Of a stretch of DNA of 64,000 nt, positions 53,730 to 62,771 are shown in pieces. The notes below the pieces were generated by a model, which was not told the origin of the DNA, ran no database searches, and was given only the letters and a program-made list of their open reading frames with translations. Position 1 is the first letter of the stretch; each line of letters begins with the position of its first letter. The position numbers were made by a program, and so were the translations under genes. The stretch is from Paraburkholderia graminis C4D1M (GTDB lineage Bacteria > Pseudomonadota > Gammaproteobacteria > Burkholderiales > Burkholderiaceae): NCBI RefSeq assembly GCF_000172415.1, contig NZ_ABLD01000001.1:609943-673942 (forward strand), given 5' to 3'.

Positions 53730-54864
53730 TTATCCGCGCGCCGGCTGGCCGGAATGCGAGCGGGCGCTCCGGATCATAGAGGAGCGAGGCGCTTCCGACT
53801 CCCGCTCCGAACGCGATGAAAGCAGCAGATAGAGCATAAGCGGTGAGATCGGCGATAGGTGGCGGAGAAACGATCCATAGTCGGGTTCGAAGATCGCCTG
53901 GGTCGCAAGAAAGCTGACGATAAAACAGAAGCACAGCTCCCGAAACGATCGGGCGCCGCCACTGCGCGTCTTCCCTGATACCGCGAGAACATCAACGCCA
54001 GCGTAAAAAACGTGCATATTCCGCCGATGGTCTGCGTCGCCACACCCGAGAGAATCAGCGGTAATGGCAGCAGGAATGTCCCGAGAATGAGCATGGCGTT
54101 CGTCACGTCCGAGACTATATTGCCACCCGGAATGATCTGTACGATAAGCGATCCCACCTCGTTCGGATATCTCGACTCGTTGACCATTTGGCGTGCGAAG
54201 TCCAGCGTTTCGCCGTATTGAATGCGGAAGTTGACGGCCACGCACGCGAACAGGACGACAGCCACGAACGCGAGAGACAGCGGCTTGCGCAGAACGGCGG
54301 GCCCGAAGTAGAGCAATAGCGCCGGCGCCAATGTAATCGCCCAGTAGGTACGAAAGAAAACGGCGATCAGCGCGACGCAGCGGTGAATATGACAACGATG
54401 AACCGCGAGTCCTTGCACTGCAGAATCACGAGAACCGCCAGCGAGATGACGATCTCCTTCGACGGCATGCCGATGTAAACCGTTTGTGCAACGAGCCAGA
54501 AGCAGGCGAGCAGGAACTCCGTGCCGGTCAGGGACGTCACGCCCGAACGCCAGATCGCGAGCACCAGTCCGACGGTGGACGCGAAGAATCCGATCAGGGA
54601 TATTCCCGCCGTACCCGCGCCGAGCCACCGCAAAGTCCATGCGAGGTTGTCGAAGGAGTCGCCGAACGCTTCGAAGCGGCTAACCGTCACCATGCGTTCG
54701 AGGATAACCTGCTCGTCGAGCAGGAACTTGGCCGGCAGCACCGTTTCATGCGCGACGGCAACGAAGCAAAGAAGCGCGAGCAGCAGCACCCAGATTGTCG
54801 CCGACACACCGGGACTCGCGCTCGGCCCGATCAGCCCAGGTACTTTGACAATGCGCACGTTCAT
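53730..54864 (-). pseudogene. wzy: O-antigen/EPS polymerase (Wzy-like), with two 1-base frameshifts
   Basis: Multi-helix membrane protein that reads in three frames: ATG 54864 (MNVRIVKVPGLIGPSA) to VVIFTA near 54380, then LIAVFFRTYWAITLAPALLL to MFSRYQG near 53975, then SFRELCFCFIVSFLATQAIF to 53730. Each switch is repaired by adding one base (within GCTGCG at about 54376-54382, and in a GGG run at 53973-53975), giving about 378 residues and 9-10 helices. Position between wzx and the glycosyltransferases and membrane topology support a Wzy-type polymerase. It is either truly inactivated or carries sequencing errors. Confidence 0.7.
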
Positions 54865-54868
54865 CCCC

Positions 54869-56113
54869 TTAGATTGCGACTGAATCCCGCGGCTTGATGC
54901 TCATGCCGCCTTTCGCCACGTTCACCGAATAGTAGATTCCGATGCATGCCACCAGCGTTCCCATAAAACTGAGAAGCAGCACAACGGACATGAAGTCGAG
55001 CCTGAAGAAGCTTTTGAAAGAGAAAATGACGAAAATGCTGGCGGCGCTCATCAGTTGAATCATCAGATCGAACTTCTGCTGCCTGAAGACGATAAAAACC
55101 TGTGCAAGCGAACCGAACACGGCCATTGTCAGGAAGTACGGCGAAAACAGCAGGTAGACTTCCATCGACTGCTGCCACAGATCTCCCATCTTGAAGTTGA
55201 TGATGAGCGCGAGACCGAGATAGCCGGCGGCAATGAGAACCACGCTCAACGGCATCAAAACCAGCGAGAACGATGTCGCCGGATTTCTGCCGCTGCGCAC
55301 GTCCGCTCCTCTTTCCACCAGATCGATCAGGTCCCGGCGAAATACAGCCCCGAGACTCTGCGACAGAAGCGACGCGGGGAAATAGCCGACGCGATAGGCG
55401 AGAGCAAACACGCCCGCGTCGTGCGGGGCGAAAGCGAGCGGCATCAGGATCGCGATTGAGTAGATCACGACCGAATTAAGCGACGTTGTCGGCAGAGAGA
55501 ACTTGGCGTAATCCAATTGCAGCCGGGAGAACTTCAGGCACTCCGACGAAAGCATCGGTCGGGAAGCAAAAAGATAGCCGACCAATGGGACGACGGCCGA
55601 AGCAAAAAACACGAAGCTATATACCGCGAAGATATCCGGGCCGCTCCACGGGTGTCTCGCTGCCATCATCAGTGCAATAAATGCGACCGCGAATGCAACA
55701 TTGGGAAATGCACGCTGCACGGCAATGCTCAGGTACTTGCGCTCGCTCGCCAGTGCGGAAGACAGTGCCTGCTGCAGGAATACGCCGGTCGCGAGCACCA
55801 CGACGGTCAAGTACTTCTGCTGGCCAGTGACCACCGCGACGGCGGCGAGCAGCAGAGCGATCGCTGTGGCGACGCAGCTCGAACTCACCAGCGCCTGAAC
55901 GGCGAGCTTCTTATCCGCTGCCATGCAGGCCACTTCGAGCCGCAAGCCCAGCACGGAACCGGCGAACAGGCCAATCGCATTCAACTGACTGAAGTAACCG
56001 AGCTCGCTCGGCCCGCAGAACTTGCCGATCAGGATGACCGCAATGAAGTTCGCGGCCTGGCTAAGGACAACGCCCGCGATACTAACCACCGAATGCTTTA
56101 CATTGACGATCAT
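54869..56113 (-). CDS. wzx: Polysaccharide flippase (Wzx-like, MATE/MOP superfamily)
   Basis: Protein of 414 residues with about twelve hydrophobic segments (VVSIAGVVLSQAANFIAVILIGKF at the start, with GPSELGYFSQLNAIGLF). It would flip lipid-linked repeat units across the inner membrane for Wzy. It lies four bases before wzy and 89 bp after wzc, all on the minus strand. Intact. Confidence 0.9.
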   Translation of the reverse strand: MIVNVKHSVVSIAGVVLSQAANFIAVILIGKFCGPSELGYFSQLNAIGLFAGSVLGLRLEVACMAADKKLAVQALVSSSCVATAIALLLAAVAVVTGQQKYLTVVVLATGVFLQQALSSALASERKYLSIAVQRAFPNVAFAVAFIALMMAARHPWSGPDIFAVYSFVFFASAVVPLVGYLFASRPMLSSECLKFSRLQLDYAKFSLPTTSLNSVVIYSIAILMPLAFAPHDAGVFALAYRVGYFPASLLSQSLGAVFRRDLIDLVERGADVRSGRNPATSFSLVLMPLSVVLIAAGYLGLALIINFKMGDLWQQSMEVYLLFSPYFLTMAVFGSLAQVFIVFRQQKFDLMIQLMSAASIFVIFSFKSFFRLDFMSVVLLLSFMGTLVACIGIYYSVNVAKGGMSIKPRDSVAI

Positions 56114-56202
56114 CTTCTATTTGGAGTTCGGTTTGGGCAAAGCCGTCCGGGTCATGCCGCATCGGCCGAAAAGGCTTTTTGCGGCATACCGTTGGACGCC
56201 GG

Positions 56203-58455
56203 TCAACTATTGGATTTGGAGTCGCTCGAGGCAGTCGCGTACTGATACGACAGATACCGGTTTCGCCCCGCATGCGAACCGAGGCTGTAGCGATAGGCCG
56301 CGGGATGAAAGGCGTTGAAGATCACGCCTTTGACTTCCACGTTCGCATGCCTGAGTTGCTTGACGGACTCGCGCACTTCATCGACCGAAGTCGTGCCGAA
56401 GCGCGTGGCAAGGAACACGGTGCCGCAACGGTGCGCGACTACCGCCGCATCGGATACCGCGAGAACGGGCGGCGTATCGATCAACACCATGTCGTAACTG
56501 TCGCCGACCGATTCGAGAAGACGCGCCATTGCGTCGCCCATTAGAAGTTCTGCGGGGTCGGACGGCGTAGTACCGTTGGGGAGGAAGTCGAGTCCGGGCG
56601 CGACGTTACGCTGCAGAGCCTCGTCCAGCGTGGCATTCGACGTCAAAACGTCCGCGAGCCCTGGTTGAGATTCCTTGCCGAAATAGTCATTCAAATGACC
56701 TCTGCGCAAATCGGCGTCGATCAGCAGCACACGCTTGCCGGAGCCGGTCATCACGGCCGCGAGATTCGCGCATAGAAACGATTTGCCGATCTGTTCGCTC
56801 GGACCGGTGAGCAGCACGCGATTGTTGCCCGCTTCCAGCATTGAAAGCTGCAGCACGATACGCAAACTGCGCAGACTCTCGACCGACGGGTCTCCGGGAG
56901 AATGCGACGCCAGCAACAACAAGCCCTCGCTGCGTTCTGGCGAATCATGCTCGAGCGTTGCTTGTGTGCGCGACACCGGCACAGTCGCATACACGGTCAG
57001 ACCGGTTTCCTGCTCGATGTCCTGAGGGTTCGTCACGCCGCCGCGCAGTATGTGGCGCATGAAAGTTGCGGCTATCCCCAGAAAGAGGCCGAGTACCGCG
57101 GACGCTGCGATCAGCAGCGGCTTATTCGGCTTGATGGGCTCCTTCGGTACGAGCGAACGGTCAAGCAGGCGCACGGTGCCGACTTTGCCGGCGCGCACGA
57201 GCTTCAACTGCTGCATGTTGTTGAGCATGCCGACGTAGAGATCGTTATTGACGCGCACATCGCGCATCAGGCGCAACGATTCCTGTTCGAGTTCGGGCAG
57301 TGAAGTCATTCGCTGCGAGACCGCGGCTTCTTTAGCGCTCAGCGAGGCAAGCTGTTGGTCGACGGCACGAACCGACGGATGCTCGCTCGTGAAAAGTGCA
57401 GTCAGCTCCGAGCGCTTCTGCTTGAGTGCCAGCGCGCTCGCCTGCAATTCGACGCTTTCGCGCAAATACGTCTTGCCTTCCTCGCTGATGTCGAATGTGC
57501 CGCGCTTGATTCGCAATGCGTTGTAGTTGCGCTCGGATTCTTCAAGCTCGCTCTTCAGTTGCGGCAGTAGATCGCTGAGAAACGCGAGCGACTTTTCAGC
57601 CTCAGCAGCCTTGCGCGCGATATTTGCCGCGACGTACTCATCGCCGATATTGTTCAGGATCTTCGCGGTCAGTTGACGGTCCGTGCCTGTCAGTGACGCG
57701 CCGATGATGCCGCTCTGCTTGCCTTTTTCAACAATGAACAGCTTGTCTTGCAGGTTTTCCAGCGTCTTCAGTCGCGCGTTGCGTACGAGCACGAATTCGG
57801 TGCCGGGATTCGCATTGAGTGCTTGCACGCGCAGCGTTATCTTGCCGGTGCTCTCATTAGAAACGATCGTCTCGCCGACGCGTCCGTAGATCGGCGCATC
57901 GAGCTGCTTCTGGTCGACAACATAGCGGTCTCCGCCAAGCGAGGTCAGCTTGAAGTCATCGCCTTCGAGATCCTCGGGGACATCGAACGTCCCGACATCG
58001 ATCGATTCATTGCCCCACGCAAAGCCGCCGACTCCGAGCAGGCCGGGCTGAGACAGGCTTTTGTTCCAGCGCGCGATCCAATTGCCGATTAGCGGAAAGC
58101 GTTTCGGCTCGGCGCTTATGTAGAGTCTGAGATTGTCGACTGCATTTCCCACGACCATGCGCGAGCGCAGTACTTCAATCTGGGCGGTGGTTTCTGTTTT
58201 AACGTCGAACAGACTAGACACGTCGCCTAGCAGACTTTTGGTGTTGGTGGGGCTCTCCTGTTCAACCTGCAGGAGAATATCCGACTGATAAACGGGCGGC
58301 GCGAGAAAGCTGTACGCGACACCGATTGCCAGCACCATGCTCGTAATGGCGAGTACAAGCCACCGGTTCGCGAGGACGACGTCGACGTAACGCACCAGAT
58401 TCACGTCATTCTGGCCGGAGCCGGCAGCCTGCGATTTTGGAGAAAACTCGTTCAT
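56203..58455 (-). CDS. wzc: Polysaccharide co-polymerase tyrosine kinase (Wzc-like)
   Basis: Inner-membrane bacterial tyrosine kinase of 750 residues from MNEFSPKS. Wzz domain with two membrane helices (WLVLAITSMVLAIGVAYSFL near 30; LLIAASAVLGLFLGIAATFM near 440) flanks a long periplasmic coiled coil. The kinase domain has Walker A GPSEQIGKS (about 548-556), Walker A' VLLIDADLRRG and Walker B VLIDTPP, and ends in a tyrosine cluster (YRYSLGSHAGRNRYLSYQY). It controls polymer length and export. First gene of the wzc-wzx-wzy operon. Confidence 0.94.
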   Translation of the reverse strand: MNEFSPKSQAAGSGQNDVNLVRYVDVVLANRWLVLAITSMVLAIGVAYSFLAPPVYQSDILLQVEQESPTNTKSLLGDVSSLFDVKTETTAQIEVLRSRMVVGNAVDNLRLYISAEPKRFPLIGNWIARWNKSLSQPGLLGVGGFAWGNESIDVGTFDVPEDLEGDDFKLTSLGGDRYVVDQKQLDAPIYGRVGETIVSNESTGKITLRVQALNANPGTEFVLVRNARLKTLENLQDKLFIVEKGKQSGIIGASLTGTDRQLTAKILNNIGDEYVAANIARKAAEAEKSLAFLSDLLPQLKSELEESERNYNALRIKRGTFDISEEGKTYLRESVELQASALALKQKRSELTALFTSEHPSVRAVDQQLASLSAKEAAVSQRMTSLPELEQESLRLMRDVRVNNDLYVGMLNNMQQLKLVRAGKVGTVRLLDRSLVPKEPIKPNKPLLIAASAVLGLFLGIAATFMRHILRGGVTNPQDIEQETGLTVYATVPVSRTQATLEHDSPERSEGLLLLASHSPGDPSVESLRSLRIVLQLSMLEAGNNRVLLTGPSEQIGKSFLCANLAAVMTGSGKRVLLIDADLRRGHLNDYFGKESQPGLADVLTSNATLDEALQRNVAPGLDFLPNGTTPSDPAELLMGDAMARLLESVGDSYDMVLIDTPPVLAVSDAAVVAHRCGTVFLATRFGTTSVDEVRESVKQLRHANVEVKGVIFNAFHPAAYRYSLGSHAGRNRYLSYQYATASSDSKSNS

Positions 58456-59023
58456 AGGGAACCCATCATCGAAGAGGTTTAACCGACTGCCCGCACACAC
58501 ATTGATGCGCAGCCGCCGATGCCAGCGAAGTTCCGTTGCCGGATGCTATTGGTCTGCTTACCGCGCGTAAGCGCCGCGGCTCATTGCTTTCCGCTCGGGT
58601 CAAGGAGCGTCGTTCGAACCCGTGGAAATGCCGATCAGACGCCTCTTTCTTGCCTCGATAAAACATGGCGGCAAACAAGGCTCATACGTTGTCGGAATGC
58701 TGCGACTCGTCACACTCGCTTCGTGCCTGAATGAAGCCGGGTCGCATGTAGAACGGTGTGAAGGCGGCGCACTGCGTGACGCGCACCGGTCAGCACTGCC
58801 AGAGTCTGCGGTGCCATTTTCGACGCGTATGTTCGCGAGCGCACAAGTTCTATTGGATCATTTGCGCTGCGTTTTCTAGCGATCGTATTCGCAAAAAGCA
58901 AAGCCGTTACGCGAAAGTCGGCGCACACGGCGCGTTTGTGGTTAACCGTACGTTCGCACCTTATCGGCAACGGTATAAGGAAGCGCACAACACGTGCTGT
59001 ACTTCGTGATCTCAAGAGGTGAC
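58456..59023. other. Divergent intergenic region of the polysaccharide locus
   Basis: 568 bp between wzc (minus) and the deacetylase gene (plus). No credible gene; a short frame at 58622-58879 has no family-like features. Promoters for both sides must lie here, but none could be assigned with confidence. Confidence 0.5.
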
Positions 59024-59953
59024 ATGAAGCCGAAGCAACTAATGCGCACGATCTTTACGCACGCCATTCTTGTAAGCGGCTTGCCCGCGCTCACACGCTT
59101 GCTGCTATGGCGAGACCGGGTTGCTGTACTTCTTTATCACGATCCCGATCCTGCCACACTGGATTCACATCTTGCGTATCTGAAGCGGAATTGCGATTTT
59201 GTTCCGATGTCCGAAGTAAATAAACCGGGTAAGGGTCGCCGGCGCGCAGCACTGACATTCGACGATGGCCACGTCGGAAACGCGGCACTGTTGCCGATTT
59301 TCATCAAGCATGGCGTTCGTCCGACTATTTATATTTGCAGCAGTATCGTGGCGCACGAGCGCACTCACTGGTGGCTGACACCCGGCGCGCAGCATGCGGG
59401 AGTCAAGCGTCTGATCAAGCTCCCCAATTCGCAAAGGCTCGAGGAGTTAGCGCGGCGCGGATTTCAACAGGACGTGCGCAGCGACGAAGCACCGGTCAGC
59501 GGACTAAGCAGAGAGCAGATAGAAGCCATGCTGCCGTACGTGGACTTTCAATCGCACACGCGCTTTCATCCGACGCTCACACGCCTCGACGATCAGGAAT
59601 GTATCGACGAACTCGCGCAATCGAAGCGTGAGGTTGAGCAGTTGACCGGCTCACCTTGCGAACACTTCGCTTACCCGTATGGCCGATATGGATCGCGCGA
59701 GGTGGCGATGCTCAAGGCGACCGGATACAAAACCGGGCGCACTACGGCAGTGGGCTGGAACGACGAAAGAAGCGATCCGTTTCGCCTGAGCGCATTCGAT
59801 ATCGAAGACGATTCCTCATTACCGTGGTTTGCCGCGCAAATGACGGGCGTGCCGCTCGCCTGGCGGCTTCTACCTTTGGGCACGGTCAAGTCGATACTGA
59901 TCAGAACGCTGAACTTTGCTCGCCTTGGCAAGCCGCAGACGAATGCCGGTTAA
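59024..59953 (+). CDS. Polysaccharide deacetylase (NodB-like)
   Basis: Carbohydrate esterase 4-type protein of 309 residues with AGAGGTG before ATG 59024. NodB motif 1 is LTFDDGH (about 75-81), the metal-binding histidines are in QSHTRFHPTL, and HFAYPYGRYG is a later motif. It lacks a clear signal peptide, though a hydrophobic N-terminal stretch (HAILVSGLPALTRLLL) may anchor it. Likely removes acetyl groups from the exopolysaccharide or its precursor. Confidence 0.88.
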   Translation: MKPKQLMRTIFTHAILVSGLPALTRLLLWRDRVAVLLYHDPDPATLDSHLAYLKRNCDFVPMSEVNKPGKGRRRAALTFDDGHVGNAALLPIFIKHGVRPTIYICSSIVAHERTHWWLTPGAQHAGVKRLIKLPNSQRLEELARRGFQQDVRSDEAPVSGLSREQIEAMLPYVDFQSHTRFHPTLTRLDDQECIDELAQSKREVEQLTGSPCEHFAYPYGRYGSREVAMLKATGYKTGRTTAVGWNDERSDPFRLSAFDIEDDSSLPWFAAQMTGVPLAWRLLPLGTVKSILIRTLNFARLGKPQTNAG

Positions 59954-60007
59954 TTAAGCGGTAAGTCGCAACGGCCAACAGTTGTACTCCAACTTGCTGG
60001 AAAAATT

Positions 60008-61810
60008 GTGAGTGAACAAAGGCGCAACTTCCTGACGAAGATAACTACGACCGCGGGCGCGGCAGTGGCGGGGTACTTTTCGGCCAATCCGGCAACTGCG
60101 TCGAATGCAGTCAATGTACGCGGGCCGAATGGCGAAGCAAGCGTGCTGGACTTCATGTCAGCCGAGGCACGCGCTGACGCACGCTCCGGCGCGCCGTCGC
60201 TCGATCATAGCGCCGCGATACAAGCGGCTTTCAGCAGCGGCGCCGCAGTAGTGAATGTGCCAGGCGGGTACGTGTTCAAGCTGACGAAGCCGCTCAAGAT
60301 AGAGAAGACGATTCGGGTGATGGGCGGCGGCGAGTTGCGCTTTACCGCAGGCATCGCGAATGCGGCGGCGATCACGGTGACTGCTCCTGGCTGCGAATTC
60401 GACGGAGTCTATCTGACGAACCCGAACATGCTTCAGTCGAATAGCGGGGCGCGAAACGTCGGCATCATGTTTCGCGCAAGTCTGGGTTCCGTGACGCGCT
60501 CGACCATTCGCTATTTTCAGAATGGCATCCAGGTTGAATCGACCGGTGAGTACCACGACTTCATCATCGCGAACAACCGGGTTATCGACTGTATCGGCGC
60601 CGGCGGCGGGCCCACGCAAAAATCCACGTATGGCGAGGATCGCGGCGACGGTATCACGGTGTGGGGTTGCGCGGCGACGATCACCGGCAATCTCGTGACG
60701 GCGAAGGCGGGCCAGGACTGCCGCATCGGTATACACATGGAAGGGCTGGCGAACTACCATGCCGACTCTTTCCCACTTCAGGACAACATGTGTACGGTGG
60801 TCGGCAACGTCGTGCGAGGTCCGTTTCGGCGAAGCATCGTCACGGAAAACGTCAACAACTCGACCATCACAGGCAACACCTGCGAAGGCGCAAAGTGGTG
60901 GGGCATCGCTATCGTCCGATCGCTGGCATGCTCGGTCACAGGCAACACGGTGATATTCGACCGCGCGGCAACGGACGGCACCGGCTCCGCATGGGACCCG
61001 ATTCACGCCGGCATTGCCGTGTATGGCGGAGCGGTGCAATGCGTGATATCGGGCAATACCATCGATCTCACGCGCGGTCACGCGAGAGCCGCAATCTGCT
61101 TGCTGGGCTCGGACGTGGATGACGCGGTCGCGGTGGAGCAGCGGGCGGCGACAAACGGCACGGCTCGCGCCACGCTTGCATCTGCAAATCCGGCCGTGCA
61201 ACTTGGGCAGCTCATCACCGGGCCAGGCGTGCCGTCAGCGACGTTCGTTGTGAGTGTTGCGGGGACTGCGCTGCTCGCAAGCAATCCGATAGGCGCCGGC
61301 TCGCCGCTACTGACTTTCAAGTGGCATGAGCGCGGGCAGGGCACCGCTGTCACCAATAACAGTGTGCTGTGCAATGCCGCGGATGGCGCAATGGGCATTT
61401 TCGCGCAGTATCAGGATTCGCCGTCGATTCTCGGCAATAACCTGCGCTACATGGGCGCGCATGGAATCCATTGCATGGACGTGTCCGATCCCGTGATCAA
61501 CGGCAATACCGTACTCGGTCAGCAAAGCGCGAAGCACGGCATCTATCTCGAGGCGAGCGCGACGGGCGCCGTGGTAGTCGGCAATGTCGTCGAAGGTTTC
61601 AACGGGCCGGGCGGAAGCGGCATTGCGGCGGCAAATCGCATCGGCGGCGTTGTGTCGGCGAATCTCGTGCGCCGGTGCGAGACCGGCATGAATCTGTCGG
61701 GCTGCACCGACATGTCGGTCACAGGAAACAGTGCGATGAGCTGCGGCACGGGCTATTCGCAGGCTCGCGGTTCGGGAATGCTGCTCGCGAGCAATGCCAG
61801 CGCGGGTTAA
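60008..61810 (+). CDS. Tat-exported right-handed parallel beta-helix protein (polysaccharide lyase-like)
   Basis: Protein of 600 residues from GTG 60008 with a twin-arginine signal (SEQRRNFLTKITTTAG, cleavage near ATASN). Repeated short strands with NG/GN turns (ITGNTCEG, VTGNTVIF, ISGNTIDL, INGNTVLG, VVGNVVEG) are typical of pectate-lyase/pectinesterase-type beta-helices; the N-terminal VLDFMSAEARADARSG begins like glycoside-binding helices. It probably binds or cleaves the polymer in the periplasm or outside. Enzyme class cannot be fixed from the sequence. Confidence 0.8.
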   Translation: MSEQRRNFLTKITTTAGAAVAGYFSANPATASNAVNVRGPNGEASVLDFMSAEARADARSGAPSLDHSAAIQAAFSSGAAVVNVPGGYVFKLTKPLKIEKTIRVMGGGELRFTAGIANAAAITVTAPGCEFDGVYLTNPNMLQSNSGARNVGIMFRASLGSVTRSTIRYFQNGIQVESTGEYHDFIIANNRVIDCIGAGGGPTQKSTYGEDRGDGITVWGCAATITGNLVTAKAGQDCRIGIHMEGLANYHADSFPLQDNMCTVVGNVVRGPFRRSIVTENVNNSTITGNTCEGAKWWGIAIVRSLACSVTGNTVIFDRAATDGTGSAWDPIHAGIAVYGGAVQCVISGNTIDLTRGHARAAICLLGSDVDDAVAVEQRAATNGTARATLASANPAVQLGQLITGPGVPSATFVVSVAGTALLASNPIGAGSPLLTFKWHERGQGTAVTNNSVLCNAADGAMGIFAQYQDSPSILGNNLRYMGAHGIHCMDVSDPVINGNTVLGQQSAKHGIYLEASATGAVVVGNVVEGFNGPGGSGIAAANRIGGVVSANLVRRCETGMNLSGCTDMSVTGNSAMSCGTGYSQARGSGMLLASNASAG

Positions 61811-62101
61811 AAAAACAGCATCGCGGCACGCGAATTAATAGAGATCGCCGCAGTGCTTTCGCATTGCCCAGATCTTTCATTTCGCCCACGCGCTGACTTG
61901 CCGCGCGCGTATGCGCTTCGCGTCATCAAACACTGCGAAGTGTGGGGTACTAAACAAACCGAAGCCGCGATCTTCGCATACGATCGTTTGCCGTCGGCGT
62001 TAATCGCTACCTCCAATACGTGACCGGTTTTCCGCCCCCCGAAACCGAAGCAACGTAGTGATCGCCGACTTCCCCAAAGAGCTTTTGCGGAGGACGACAC
62101 C

Positions 62102-62746
62102 TTGTTTGATCCGAAAGCTCTCATGCGCGCTAAAGCCGGCGAGTCCATCCCGCTTGAAAGATCGTCGCGTCGCGTCTTCCTGCGCGATATCGCATCGCTT
62201 GCTATCGCGGCGGCGCCTTTGCCGTCATATGCACAGCATGGAACTTCGGGTCTCGTCACGCCGCCTGTTCGTCTCGACGATACGCGGCTGGTCGATCAGG
62301 CCGGCACCGAGCGATTGCTCAACAGCTTGTTGCTAGGCGGCGTGACTGCGCTTCAAACCATCTATACCGGATGCAGTTCCGTATGTCCTTTGCAAGGGGC
62401 GCTGTTCAGCGCGGTCCAGGAGCGGTTGCCACAAATACGTGGGCGTTATCCGGTTCGATTGCTGTCGATAGGAATCGATCCGCTCTCCGACTCGCCATCC
62501 GCGTTGCATGCGTGGCTCAAGCGCTTTCAGGCGGGCCCTGCATGGACTGCGGCGACACCCACATTGCGCGACATCGACGGCATGCGTATGGCGCTTGCAG
62601 GCAGCCGCCTGCCGCTCGGCAATATTGCGGATCACGCAACCCAGATCTACTGCTTCGATGCCAACGCGCGATTGCGCTGGCGCAGCGCGGATCTTCCGCG
62701 TGCAGATGAAATTTGCAATGCGCTGAGCGCATTGGGGCGCGCGTAG
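62102..62746 (+). CDS. SCO1/SenC-family copper protein
   Basis: Thioredoxin-fold protein of 214 residues from TTG 62102, with GGAGG upstream. A Tat-like signal (SSRRVFLRDIASLAIAAAPL) precedes the copper motif Cys91-Ser-Ser-Val-Cys95 and the later His in ADHATQIY. SCO proteins deliver copper. It is 25 bp before a galactose-oxidase-like copper enzyme, so copper loading of that enzyme, rather than of cytochrome oxidase, is the likely role. Confidence 0.85.
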   Translation: MFDPKALMRAKAGESIPLERSSRRVFLRDIASLAIAAAPLPSYAQHGTSGLVTPPVRLDDTRLVDQAGTERLLNSLLLGGVTALQTIYTGCSSVCPLQGALFSAVQERLPQIRGRYPVRLLSIGIDPLSDSPSALHAWLKRFQAGPAWTAATPTLRDIDGMRMALAGSRLPLGNIADHATQIYCFDANARLRWRSADLPRADEICNALSALGRA

Positions 62747-62771
62747 TACAACCTTCACTGGAGCAGAAACC

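Noticed and set aside
58622..58879. 85-codon plus-strand frame between wzc and the deacetylase gene
   Set aside because: No ribosome site, no recognisable features and no coding-like composition.
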